Notes: a model not told the origin generated them from the sequence alone. Counted from the first letter of the stretch, positions 17,069 to 25,658 are shown. The stretch is 58,451 nucleotides of DNA from Clostridium cibarium (GCF_014836335.1 NZ_JACSRA010000030.1:1-58451), one strand, 5' to 3'. A program made the numbers and translations.

Positions 17069-17746
17069 ATGAGAAAGTGGAAAATATTAATTGCTGATGA
17101 TGAAGAGGGCATAGTAAGTACAATGAAAAACTATTTTGAGATGTCAGATTATCAGGTAGTTACAGCTTGTAATGGTAAAGAGGTTCTTGAAAAAATATCT
17201 TGTCAGCCAGATATAATATTATTGGATATTAATATGCCTGATTTGGATGGATTCTCCACATGTCAGCGAATTCGAGATCATGTTTTTTGTCCTATTCTCT
17301 TTCTTACAGCACGAATTGAAAGCAGTGACAAGGTTAAGGGGCTTCGTATGGGGGCAGATGATTATATAGTTAAACCTTTTGATTTTGATGAGTTAGGGGC
17401 AAGAGTAGAAGCACATTTACGTCGCGAACAGAGAAAGAAAAATCAGCCAACAGTACGATTCTTTAAAGAATTGTCAATTAATTATTCTGAAAGAGAGATT
17501 TTTATAAATCAAAATTCAGTTGTATTATCTAAACGAGAGTTTGATATTGTAGAACTTCTCTCAATGAATTCAGGACAAGTCTTTGACCGTGATCGGATTT
17601 ACGATATAGTATGGGGGATTGACGGGGAAGGTAATAGTGATACAATCATGGAACATATTCGAAAAATTCGTGCAAAGTTAGGAAGATATACACTTCATAA
17701 TTATATCGAAACAGTTTGGGGGATAGGATATAAATGGAATGGTTAA
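17069..17746 (+). CDS. OmpR-family response regulator
   Basis: A 225-residue receiver plus winged-helix regulator. The phosphoacceptor is Asp53 (LLDINMPD), with the acidic pair at 10-11 and Lys102 in IVKPF. The C-terminal DNA-binding domain has SKREFDIVELL and ends VWGIGYKWNG, typical of OmpR/PhoB type. AAGGAGG precedes the ATG. The kinase gene overlaps its end by 13 bases, so the pair is translationally coupled. It probably controls the ABC transporter genes downstream. Confidence 0.95.
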   Translation: MRKWKILIADDEEGIVSTMKNYFEMSDYQVVTACNGKEVLEKISCQPDIILLDINMPDLDGFSTCQRIRDHVFCPILFLTARIESSDKVKGLRMGADDYIVKPFDFDELGARVEAHLRREQRKKNQPTVRFFKELSINYSEREIFINQNSVVLSKREFDIVELLSMNSGQVFDRDRIYDIVWGIDGEGNSDTIMEHIRKIRAKLGRYTLHNYIETVWGIGYKWNG

Positions 17747-18888
17747 AACAAATGAATTTAAAAAAGTCATTTTTCTGTCTTATTCTAATTTTCTTGCTAA
17801 TTGCAATAATCTTAAGTATTCTAGTATTTTTAGGATGTAGTAAAATTCAGCAAACAATTGCTCCAGCAATTTCTATAGATATTGAAAATAATAAATTAAC
17901 ATCTGACTTAGAAACTGATTCAAATAGATCAATAAATACTTGGTATAATGTGTTGAACATTATACAGATTGCTCTACCTGTGATATTTATTATAGTTGCT
18001 CTATTAGCAGCAGATATTGTATTTTATCATATAAAATTGAAGCAACCTCTTGCAATATTAGAGAATGGAGCAGAAAAAATCATGCGAAATGATTTAGATT
18101 TTACTATTAAAAAATATTCGGATGATGAACTTGGGAGTCTCTGTACTACATTTGAATCTATGAGATGTGAATTGTTAAAAAGCAAAAAAGAATTATGGAG
18201 ACAAGTGGAAGAACGAAAACAATTAAATGCAGCTTTTTCACATGACTTGAGAAATCCTATTACTGTTTTAAAAGGAGCAATAAAGATACTTGAAAAGGGC
18301 TTTTTGAACGGAAAAATTACAGCTCAAAATGCACAAGATAATCTGAATTTGATAGATAAATATATAAAACGTATTGAAATTTATGTGAAGAATATGAATA
18401 CTGTCCAGAGCTTAGAAGATGTTCAATGTGTTTTGGAATCAACAAATTGGAATACTTTTGTTGAAGAATTTTATGAAAGTATTCATCTGTTAGTAGAAGG
18501 GACAGATATTGACGTATTGATAAATATAGAAAAAGAAAACAGTATTGTTTGGATTGACAAAGCAATTATACTTAACGTTGCTGAAAATTTAATCACAAAT
18601 GCTATTAGATATACAAAAACTAAAATTCAAATAGATTTTTCTTTAAATAAGAATGAAATAATTTTATCAATTCAAGATAATGGAGTTGGGTTCCCAGAAA
18701 AAATTTTAAAGCATGGTACAGAACCTTTTATAAGAGGGGAAGAAATAAACAGGCATTTTGAACATTTTGGTCTTGGTTTATATATTTGTCAGTTGATGTG
18801 TAAAAAGCATGGTGGTGTATTGGAATTACAAAATAATTTTACAGGAGCTTTGTGCAAAGCTAAATTTTATATTTGCAAAAAAACTTGA
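17734..18888 (+). CDS. Sensor histidine kinase with HAMP domain
   Basis: A 384-residue membrane kinase. Two transmembrane segments (about 13-35 and 74-100) enclose a short extracellular loop of about 40 residues. A HAMP-type linker (QPLAILENGAEKIM, then DDELGSL) leads to the phosphoacceptor His170 in AFSHDLRNPI. ATP-binding boxes are NVAENLITNAIRYT (N), DNGVGFP (G1) and GLGLYICQ (G2). The small sensor loop suggests stress or peptide sensing with transporter help. It partners with the response regulator it overlaps. Confidence 0.94.
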   Translation: MEWLKQMNLKKSFFCLILIFLLIAIILSILVFLGCSKIQQTIAPAISIDIENNKLTSDLETDSNRSINTWYNVLNIIQIALPVIFIIVALLAADIVFYHIKLKQPLAILENGAEKIMRNDLDFTIKKYSDDELGSLCTTFESMRCELLKSKKELWRQVEERKQLNAAFSHDLRNPITVLKGAIKILEKGFLNGKITAQNAQDNLNLIDKYIKRIEIYVKNMNTVQSLEDVQCVLESTNWNTFVEEFYESIHLLVEGTDIDVLINIEKENSIVWIDKAIILNVAENLITNAIRYTKTKIQIDFSLNKNEIILSIQDNGVGFPEKILKHGTEPFIRGEEINRHFEHFGLGLYICQLMCKKHGGVLELQNNFTGALCKAKFYICKKT

Positions 18889-18913
18889 GAGAATCTTGAG
18901 ATTTGATTGTTAT

Positions 18914-18945
18914 ACTCTCCATATGAAAGAAAGGAGAGTGTTTTT
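18914..18945 (+). promoter_or_regulatory. Hairpin that covers the ribosome binding site of the ABC ATPase
   Basis: ACTCTCC (18914-18920) is complementary to GGAGAGT (18933-18939), and GTTTTT follows directly before the ATG at 18946. The right arm is the Shine-Dalgarno sequence (AAGGAGAG). The shape fits an intrinsic terminator and a start-site-blocking hairpin at once. It lies in the 57-base gap between the kinase and the transporter genes, so it could set the ratio of regulator to transporter. Confidence 0.55.
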
Positions 18946-19617
18946 ATGTTCATTGAAACAAAAAACTTGTTAAAAGTTTATGGTGTTGGGGAAAACGAAG
19001 TTGTTGCTCTAAATAAAGTAAATATTAAAGTTGAATCTGGGGATTTCATTTCTATTATGGGTCCTTCAGGAAGTGGAAAAAGTACATTGTTACATTTGCT
19101 TAGTGGTTTGGATATGCCTACATCTGGAAGTGTTTTTTATGATGGTGAAGATATTTACAATACAAGTGATAAGGAACTTTCAAGGTTTCGACGTGAAAAA
19201 ATAGGTTTTGTATTTCAGAAATTTAATCTTATACCAGTTTTAACTGCAAGAGAAAATATTATTATGCCATTACTATTGGACAAGAAAGAACCTGATGAAA
19301 TTTATTTAAAACAGATTACAGACTTGTTGGGGATTAGCGAGAGACTTTCGCATCTACAAAGTGAACTTTCAGGAGGACAACAACAACGTGTTGCTATTGC
19401 ACGTGCACTAATTTCTAAACCTGATATTATTTTTGCAGATGAACCAACAGGTAATTTAGATAGTAAAAGTGGTAGTGAGGTTATGGAGCTTTTATGCAGT
19501 ATATGGAGGGATATGGGAAAGACTTTGATAATAATTACTCATGATAATAGGATTGCGAAAATGGCTAAAAGACAATTTGTAATTGTGGATGGGGTATTAT
19601 CGGAGGTGACAGTTTGA
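18946..19617 (+). CDS. ABC transporter ATPase (MacB/LolD type)
   Basis: A 223-residue nucleotide-binding subunit. Walker A GPSGSGKST (about 38-46), signature LSGGQQQRVAIARAL (about 139-153) and Walker B IIFADEPTGNLD are intact, and the H-loop is ITHD. The start at 18946 follows AAGGAGAG by 7 bases. The stop overlaps the permease start by one base (TGATG). Such ATPases serve FtsX-type permeases in antimicrobial peptide resistance or lipoprotein handling. The upstream two-component genes suggest induction by an envelope stress. Confidence 0.94.
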   Translation: MFIETKNLLKVYGVGENEVVALNKVNIKVESGDFISIMGPSGSGKSTLLHLLSGLDMPTSGSVFYDGEDIYNTSDKELSRFRREKIGFVFQKFNLIPVLTARENIIMPLLLDKKEPDEIYLKQITDLLGISERLSHLQSELSGGQQQRVAIARALISKPDIIFADEPTGNLDSKSGSEVMELLCSIWRDMGKTLIIITHDNRIAKMAKRQFVIVDGVLSEVTV

Positions 19618-22100
19618 TGAAATCATATAGCACTTTAGCTTGGAAAGAATTAAAAGCACAGAAAGTTACGTCTATACTTATACTTATTGCCATTGTTTTA
19701 TCAACTGTAATGACGACAGCAATTGGACAATCATTAGGTATTTTAAGGTATTTGAGGCAGCAGCAAGCGGTGCAACTAAATGGCTACAGGTATGCAACCT
19801 TTCACAATATTGATGAAAACCAAATAAATGAATTATCAAAGGACCAGCGTTTATCTTGGACAGGTAGTAATATTCTTCTTGGAACTACTAAGTTGAAAAA
19901 TAGTGGTGTTACTATATCACTAAACGAATATGATAAAAATTCAATAAATGCTTATCCAGGAATATCTAAGGTAAAATCCGGTAGGTTACCTGAAAATGCA
20001 TGTGAAATTGCATTATCTCAAAATACATTAGAACTTATGAACTTTAGTGGAGGTATAGGAGATACAATTCATTTAGATTTAGATATTTCTTTATTAAAAG
20101 ATAAAAATGCCACTTATAAGTACGGAGCTGATTTTAAATTGTGTGGTATTTTGGAAAACAATTATCTTGGATATAGTAGTGGGTTAGTAGTTGGTATTGC
20201 AGGCAGTGGAACTGCCAAAGAGATTCTTCCTGAAAAATATCAAGTATATTTTCTTGATTTTATAACTTCAAACAAAAAAGATTTTCAGCGAACAGTACTT
20301 AATTTGGCAGATGAGTTTCATATTGACAAAGACTATATTCAATATAATTGGCTTTATTTAGATTCGTTGGGGATTAATTATGATTCAAATAGTGATAGGG
20401 AAGGAAAGACTTCTGGATTTTCTTTTATGACTGTTACAGGTTTTCTTATAGGTTTTTTAGTGTTGCTAGCAGCTGGTCTGGTAATTTACAATATACTAAA
20501 AATTGCAGTGGGGAAACGTATTAAAGAATATGGTTGTTTAAGAGCAATAGGTGCAGATCGGAAACAACTTTACTATTTAGTGGTAAAACAAATCTGCATA
20601 CTATGTGGAATAGGAATTCCATTAGGAGCTATTATAGGTACTCTTTCAGCTAAAGGGATTACCAAAATTGTAACAAGTTCATTTCCACCAGATGCTTTTA
20701 TGGCAAGCAGTGTTGAAGAAGTGATAACTTTAATTGAACAAAATAGTTCTAGTAAATTATTACCTTTGCTTATAAGTGCATTAATTACATTGCTTTTTGC
20801 TTTTTTAGCTGCAATACCTGCTGCTAGATATGCAGGGAAGGTATCACCTACAGTTGCTATGGCTGAAACTTTTGTGAAAATAAAGCGTAAAAATCGAAAG
20901 AAAAAACATATTAGAAATTTCGAGATGTTTTATGCAAATTTAAATTTAAAACGTAATACTGGAAGATCTGCAATAACAATTATTTCTTTGGTTATGAGTA
21001 TTACTGTATTTATTGCATTAAATGCATTTTCTAATCTTTTGGATTCTTCTAAAGAAGTGCAAAAATTGCACATCGGTGATTATTCATTGACCAATGAGAC
21101 GGTAGGATTTTCGCCTTCGATTGTTGCTAAAATTGGAGAACAAAGAGGCGTAGCTTCCTTATCTACAATTAAATTTATGGAATATCATCAAAATAAGAAT
21201 AGGTCTTTAGATATTAAAATAGATTTTCAGCTAAAGCAACCATACGAAACGATTCAGGTTATTGGTGTAGATGAAGAAAGATTGAAAAAGTTATATCCAA
21301 ATATGACAGAGGCTGAGAATCAAGCATTGAAGTCTGGTATAGCTTGCTTAATTAAAAATCCTGTATCAATGTCAATTGAAGGGGAAGTCCATGAGGCTAC
21401 TTCTTTTAAACCTGGGGATAGAATAACAGTGCAAGATTGCTCTATGGATGTTATTGGAAACACAGAAGCTGTATCATTGGTGGGCAAGGGTTATTCAAAT
21501 GGTGTTCAAGTTATTGTATATGATACAATATATGATAAATTGACAGGCAAAAATGAGTATACAGAACTATATCCAATACTAGCAAAGGATGCAGATAAAG
21601 ATGCTATTGAACAGATTTTTAAAGATATTTGCAGCGAGATTCCAGAAAGTAGTTGGATTTCTTTCAATAACACTGATAAGCAATTGGAGGAAAGCTGCCA
21701 ACAGATAAAGATGTTAGCATGGGGATTAATTATTTTTATTGGCTTAATAGGTTTATTGAATATTATTAATACAACATATACTAATATTCATACTCGAATT
21801 GATGAAATTGGGATGTTACGAGCTATTGGAATGAGTAGTAGCAGTCTTTATAAGACATTTTTATGGGAAGGAGTATATTATGGTATAATTGCTTCAATTG
21901 TTGGCTCCTTGGCAGGATATATATGTACTATTTTTGTGCAAGCGGCAACTACAGAGAAGATAGCTTTAGTGGCAATACCAATAGTTTCTATATTAGAAGT
22001 AACAATTATATCCGTTATTTCTTGCTTAATTACAACACTTATTCCATTAAGAAAAATAACGCGAATGAGTATTGTTAATTCTATTGACATAGTTGAATAA
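19617..22100 (+). CDS. FtsX-type ABC transporter permease, two-domain
   Basis: An 827-residue membrane protein with two FtsX domains. One helix near the start (about 18-40) and helices near 275-300, 325-350 and 375-400 form the first half. After the charged linker KIKRKNRKKKH, a helix near 445-465 opens the second, which ends with three helices (about 695-820). Large extracellular loops lie after the first helix of each half. GGAGGTGAC gives an excellent ribosome site for ATG 19617. It forms an efflux or defence transporter with the preceding ATPase. Confidence 0.92.
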   Translation: MKSYSTLAWKELKAQKVTSILILIAIVLSTVMTTAIGQSLGILRYLRQQQAVQLNGYRYATFHNIDENQINELSKDQRLSWTGSNILLGTTKLKNSGVTISLNEYDKNSINAYPGISKVKSGRLPENACEIALSQNTLELMNFSGGIGDTIHLDLDISLLKDKNATYKYGADFKLCGILENNYLGYSSGLVVGIAGSGTAKEILPEKYQVYFLDFITSNKKDFQRTVLNLADEFHIDKDYIQYNWLYLDSLGINYDSNSDREGKTSGFSFMTVTGFLIGFLVLLAAGLVIYNILKIAVGKRIKEYGCLRAIGADRKQLYYLVVKQICILCGIGIPLGAIIGTLSAKGITKIVTSSFPPDAFMASSVEEVITLIEQNSSSKLLPLLISALITLLFAFLAAIPAARYAGKVSPTVAMAETFVKIKRKNRKKKHIRNFEMFYANLNLKRNTGRSAITIISLVMSITVFIALNAFSNLLDSSKEVQKLHIGDYSLTNETVGFSPSIVAKIGEQRGVASLSTIKFMEYHQNKNRSLDIKIDFQLKQPYETIQVIGVDEERLKKLYPNMTEAENQALKSGIACLIKNPVSMSIEGEVHEATSFKPGDRITVQDCSMDVIGNTEAVSLVGKGYSNGVQVIVYDTIYDKLTGKNEYTELYPILAKDADKDAIEQIFKDICSEIPESSWISFNNTDKQLEESCQQIKMLAWGLIIFIGLIGLLNIINTTYTNIHTRIDEIGMLRAIGMSSSSLYKTFLWEGVYYGIIASIVGSLAGYICTIFVQAATTEKIALVAIPIVSILEVTIISVISCLITTLIPLRKITRMSIVNSIDIVE

Positions 22101-22127
22101 CCATTAGTTTAAAGTTGCTAAATATAT

Positions 22128-22173
22128 GAGCGTCTTAGAATGATTTTTATTTATTTTAAGACACTCTTTTTTT
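22128..22173 (+). terminator. Intrinsic terminator after the two-component/ABC operon
   Basis: GAGCGTCTTA (22128-22137) with TAAGACACTC (one C-A mismatch), then TTTTTTT. Confidence 0.8.
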
Positions 22174-22362
22174 CAACATTTTCAGTATTTCGTCTTTAAT
22201 AAGTAAAGGCATTAAATTTTGGACTTTTAAAAATATATAATGGTATTAAATTAAGCAGTAATATAGGTAGAATATGATATAATAGTTCTATATTTGGAAG
22301 TGGGGCGCTATTTTTGAAGTAATTGGCGGATTTAAAATTTAACTAGGGAGGATGTGCATGGG

Positions 22363-22929
22363 ATGAAGGTTTTAGGAATTAATGGCAGTTCTAGAAAAGA
22401 TGGAAATACGGCATTGATTATGAAGACTGTTTTTGAAGAATTGGAAAAAGAGGAAATTGAAACGGAAATGGTTCAATTCTCTGGAAATATAATTGAGCCT
22501 TGTAAAGGGTGCTTTGCATGTAAGGGGAAGAATAACTGTGTTTTTAAGAAAGACATGTTTTATGAATATTTTGAAAAAATGAAGTTAGCAGATGGTATTC
22601 TTCTGGGATCTCCAGTCTATTCAGCAGATGTAACAGCAAATATGAAAGCTTTTTTAGAAAGAGCAGGAGTTGTTGTTGCTACAAATCCAGGTTTGCTTAA
22701 ACATAAGGTTGGTGCATCTATATCTGCTGTTCGTAGAGGTGGAGGAATGACAGCAGTAGATACAATGAACCATTTCTTGTTAAATAAAGAAGTTATCATA
22801 GCAGGGTCTACATATTGGAATATGGTTTATGGAAAAGATGTAGGTGATGTATATAGAGATGAAGAAGGAATGGAAAATATGCGTAATTTGGGACAAAATA
22901 TGGCTTGGCTATTAAAGAAAATTAATTAA
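22363..22929 (+). CDS. Flavodoxin-fold NAD(P)H-dependent oxidoreductase, copy 1
   Basis: A 188-residue FMN-binding reductase of the NADPH-dependent FMN reductase/iron-sulfur flavoprotein group. The phosphate-binding loop is GINGSSRKDGNTALI (about 4-18). CKGCFACKGKNNC (about 47-59) is a cysteine cluster like those of iron-sulfur flavoproteins. GSPVYSADVTANMKAFLER closes the FMN site. The ATG at 22363 is preferred over GTG 22354, which lies too close to GGGAGG. An electron-transfer or quinone/nitro reductase role is likely. Confidence 0.85.
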   Translation: MKVLGINGSSRKDGNTALIMKTVFEELEKEEIETEMVQFSGNIIEPCKGCFACKGKNNCVFKKDMFYEYFEKMKLADGILLGSPVYSADVTANMKAFLERAGVVVATNPGLLKHKVGASISAVRRGGGMTAVDTMNHFLLNKEVIIAGSTYWNMVYGKDVGDVYRDEEGMENMRNLGQNMAWLLKKIN

Positions 22930-23231
22930 ACCATGCAGAGTGGTTAGGGAAATATGGAACGTCAGGCAAATTGACTTAAAGGTTAAACATAAAAAAGAAG
23001 ACTATTTAGAGAAACTGAATTTGAGGTTAATTCAAAAAAGATTGTATTTAATTTTCTAAATTATTGTAATAAGCAAGGAGAAAAAGTTTGAATAAAGTAA
23101 AGGAAAACAAGCATTTAGGTGAATGCGATTTTTTTAAATCTTTAATAAATAATTATTGACATTGTTCTATACTACAACCATTACACTATTAATATAATTA
23201 ATTTTATAAAATAGGAAATGGGGTTTTAAAC
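22930..23231 (+). pseudogene. Decayed duplicate of the DAK-phosphatase-like gene tail, and a leader
   Basis: No intact gene. 22954-23036 repeats 24136-24218 with four mismatches in 83 bases. It reads MERQAN, then a stop (GGA changed to TGA), and carries the same post-gene sequence, so it is the remnant of a second copy of the small gene at 23917. After it, AAGGAG at about 23076 precedes a TTG-started 23-codon reading frame ending at about 23159, possibly a truncated regulator. TTGACA at 23156 and TATAAT at 23193 may belong to promoters for the gene at 23232. Confidence 0.7.
22954..23036 (+). repeat. 83-bp direct repeat, copy A
   Basis: Matches 24136-24218 in the same orientation with four substitutions. 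This copy is out of context, directly after the first flavoprotein gene. Confidence 0.9.
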
Positions 23232-23876
23232 ATGAAGATAATTGCTATTAACGGAAGTCCAAGAAAAAACGGAAATACAGGAATTTTGCTAAATAAAGCT
23301 CTTGAGGGAGCAGCTTCAAATGGAGCAGAAACAGAAATATTCCATTTATATGATTTAAATTACAAAGGATGTAAAAGTTGTTTTGCATGTAAATTAATAA
23401 ATGGTAATAGTTATGGAAATTGCTCTATTAATGATGAAATAAGTCCAATTCTAAAAAAAATTAAGAACTCAGATGCTATAATTCTTGGTTCTCCAATTTA
23501 TTTAGGATCAATTACAGGTGAAATGAAATCTTTTATGGAACGATTAATTTTTCCATATCTAGTTTATGATGAAAATTATTCTTCACTTTTTCCTAAAAAA
23601 ATTTCTGTAGGATTAATTTATACCTTTGGAGTTGATGAACAAAGATTGAAACAATCAAAATGGCAAGAATCCATTAAATACAATGAATTTTTAGTGGAAA
23701 GATTTTTAGGAAAAGCAGAATCACTTTTTGTAACCGATACTTATCAATTTGATGATTATTCAAAATATGTTTCAACAGCTTTTGATGCTGGTAATAAATT
23801 AAAACGTAGGGAAGAAGTATTTCCGCAAGATTGCAAAAAGGCATTTGAATTAGGAAAACGACTAGTTGAAATATGA
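23232..23876 (+). CDS. Flavodoxin-fold NAD(P)H-dependent oxidoreductase, copy 2
   Basis: A 214-residue flavodoxin-like oxidoreductase. FMN phosphate loop INGSPRKNGNTGILL (about 5-19), a cysteine cluster CKSCFACKLINGNSYGNC (about 47-64), and GSPIYLGSITGEMKSFMERL (about 87-106). It differs in length and C-terminal half from the gene at 22363, so the two are paralogues rather than recent copies. It is followed by the small DAK-phosphatase-like gene 40 bases away. Substrate unknown; xenobiotic or quinone reduction is typical of the group. Confidence 0.86.
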   Translation: MKIIAINGSPRKNGNTGILLNKALEGAASNGAETEIFHLYDLNYKGCKSCFACKLINGNSYGNCSINDEISPILKKIKNSDAIILGSPIYLGSITGEMKSFMERLIFPYLVYDENYSSLFPKKISVGLIYTFGVDEQRLKQSKWQESIKYNEFLVERFLGKAESLFVTDTYQFDDYSKYVSTAFDAGNKLKRREEVFPQDCKKAFELGKRLVEI

Positions 23877-23916
23877 TAAGATACTTAAAAATTTGTAAAG
23901 GAAAAGGAGATAAACT

Positions 23917-24168
23917 ATGCTTGAATATAAATTTGATACCCAGTTATTAATTGCAGGAGAAAATCTTTCTGAAGATGAAATAAATGAATATATTACAAAG
24001 AACTTTGAAGGGGATTCCTTACTTGCAGTTGGTGATGAGGAACTGATAAAAATTCATTATCACACAAATGCTCCATGGAAGGTACTTGAGTATTGTGCTT
24101 CATTAGGTGATATTCATGACGTTGTTATAGAAAACATGGAACGTCAGGCAAATGGACTTAAAGGTTAA
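23917..24168 (+). CDS. Small protein like the C-terminal domain of DAK-phosphatase/FakA proteins
   Basis: An 83-residue protein matching only the last domain of the fatty-acid kinase FakA/YloV group: FEGDSLLAVGDEELIKIHYH, then TNAPWKVLEYCASLGDIHDV and IENMERQ. In the long proteins this part packs with the fatty-acid-binding partner. Here it stands alone with its own AAGGAG and start, so it is either a naturally short form seen in clostridia or a relic. No catalytic motif is present. Confidence 0.75.
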   Translation: MLEYKFDTQLLIAGENLSEDEINEYITKNFEGDSLLAVGDEELIKIHYHTNAPWKVLEYCASLGDIHDVVIENMERQANGLKG

Positions 24169-24218
24169 ACATAAAAAAGAATACTATTTAGGGAAACTGA
24201 ATTTGAAGTTAATTCAAA
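24136..24218 (+). repeat. 83-bp direct repeat, copy B
   Basis: The intact copy, covering the last 11 codons of the small DAK-phosphatase-like gene and the start of its terminator. See the matching stretch at 22954. Confidence 0.9.
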
Positions 24219-24235
24219 TTTAGTTTCCCTTATAT
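24190..24235 (+). terminator. Hairpin terminator after the small DAK-phosphatase-like gene
   Basis: AGGGAAACTGAATTTGAA with TTCAAATTTAGTTTCCCT; strong stem with one mismatch, followed by TATATTATATT rather than a clean T run. Confidence 0.7.
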
Positions 24236-24256
24236 TATATTAAATTTATAAATTAC

Positions 24257-24282
24257 TGTAACCTTTTCTTTATTATTTGTAC
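24257..24282 (+). promoter_or_regulatory. Candidate ECF-type promoter
   Basis: TGTAAC (24257-24262), 16 bases, then GTAC (24279-24282). This resembles Bacillus ECF promoters of the TGTAAC-N16-CGTA/CGAC type and lies upstream of the anti-sigma/sigma pair, where autoregulation is common. Confidence 0.5.
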
Positions 24283-24341
24283 TAATATATGTAAGACAAA
24301 TGCATTTGTGGAAAATAATTAAATGTTGGAGGATATATAAT

Positions 24342-25073
24342 ATGGATAAAAATAAAGAATGTTCAGTAATAAAAGATTTAATACCATTATATAAAGATGA
24401 GGCTTTAAGCAAGTTATCTGTAGAAGCAGTTGAAGAACATATTGAAAAATGTGATTCTTGTAGGAAATATAAAGATAATGTTTTTGGTGAATTATCTAAA
24501 TCAGGTTCAATTGACAATAATATGCCTGAATTTGAAAAGCGTGAAGTACAAAATTATAAAAATATCGCTAGTAGATTAAAAAAGAGAAGAATTAGAAATG
24601 CTTTAATAACTGCCTTTAGCACTGTTTTAGTAATTATGCTTTTTTGTTCTATTTTCACATTTCATAAAGTGTTAAGCGGAATTATGGAGCCAACAATTGA
24701 AATGGGGGATATATGTTTTATCAATAAAATGTCTTATAAATTTTCTAAACCTATTGAAGGTGATCTTGTTTATTTGTTAAGAGAAGATCCAAGTTTCCAT
24801 TATGAATTCAAAGATGTTGGCAGAATTGTTGGCATTCCAGGAGATAAGATACTTATTAAAGATGGTGTATTATATGTTAATGGTGAAGAAAAACAGAAAG
24901 ATGTTTATGAATATATAAAAAATGGTGGAATAGCTAAAACAGAAATTACAGTTCCTGATGGAAAGTATTTTGTTATGGGAGATAATGTAAATATTAGTTA
25001 TGATAGTAGGTTTGAAGAGGTTGGATGTATAGACGAAAAAAATGTACTTGGAAAGGTTTGCTTTGCATGGTAA
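24342..25073 (+). CDS. Anti-sigma zinc finger fused to an inactive signal peptidase I domain
   Basis: A 243-residue protein with GGAGG before the ATG at 24342. Residues 7-45 are a ZAS-type zinc finger (Cys7, His33-x3-Cys37-x2-Cys40), a transmembrane helix lies at about 86-108, and 110-243 is a signal peptidase I fold: SGIMEPTIEMGD, GRIVGIPGDKI, VMGDNVNISYDSR. In active enzymes the residue before MEPT is the catalytic Ser; here it is Ile114. The general-base Lys of (V)KRIxGxPGD is Gly160. The protease domain should therefore be dead and may be an extracellular sensor for the sigma factor encoded next. Confidence 0.85.
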   Translation: MDKNKECSVIKDLIPLYKDEALSKLSVEAVEEHIEKCDSCRKYKDNVFGELSKSGSIDNNMPEFEKREVQNYKNIASRLKKRRIRNALITAFSTVLVIMLFCSIFTFHKVLSGIMEPTIEMGDICFINKMSYKFSKPIEGDLVYLLREDPSFHYEFKDVGRIVGIPGDKILIKDGVLYVNGEEKQKDVYEYIKNGGIAKTEITVPDGKYFVMGDNVNISYDSRFEEVGCIDEKNVLGKVCFAW

Positions 25074-25086
25074 CACAGGGTGAATA

Positions 25087-25593
25087 ATGATGAATGATTT
25101 TCAAGATATTTATGAAAAATATTATTATGAAATATTCAGATTCATAAATAAGTTAGTTAATTATAATAAAAGTGTTTCAGAGGAGCTTACCCAAGAGACT
25201 TTTTATCAAATATTTATATCTTTACATAGATTTAAAGGAAAAAGTGATATAAAAACATGGATGTGTCAGATTGCTAAAAATGTATGTTTTAAATATTTTA
25301 GAAAAAATCCTATAAGTGTAAGTTTTGATTCGGAAGATATTAATAATAAAGTTATAAATATAGTAGAAAAAACCCCAGAAGAGCTAGTACTATGTAAGGA
25401 GCTTAATGAAATAATATTAAAGGGCATAATTAATATGAATGATAAATATAGAGATGTACTAGTATATAGACTATATGAGAGCATGCCATTTAAAAAAATT
25501 GCAGCTATTATGAATATCTCAGAAAATTCAGCAAAAGTAATATTTTATAGAGGGAAGGAAATGTTGAAAAAGAGCCTTACAAAAATGCTTTAA
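25087..25593 (+). CDS. ECF RNA polymerase sigma factor
   Basis: A 168-residue sigma-70 family ECF factor. Region 2 spans about 8-70 (ELTQETFYQIFISLHRFKG, KTWMCQIAKN) and region 4 about 110-160 (LNEIILKGIINMNDKYRDVL, then IAAIMNISENSAKVIFYRGK). It follows its presumed anti-sigma factor by 13 bases; the usual order is sigma first. GGGTGA precedes the ATG. Its promoter target may be the TGTAAC element upstream of the pair. Confidence 0.92.
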   Translation: MMNDFQDIYEKYYYEIFRFINKLVNYNKSVSEELTQETFYQIFISLHRFKGKSDIKTWMCQIAKNVCFKYFRKNPISVSFDSEDINNKVINIVEKTPEELVLCKELNEIILKGIINMNDKYRDVLVYRLYESMPFKKIAAIMNISENSAKVIFYRGKEMLKKSLTKML

Positions 25594-25658
25594 GTAGTTC
25601 TTTAACAAAGCATAATAAATCCCTCTGGTATATAACCTGACTATCAGTAATTTTCAAA

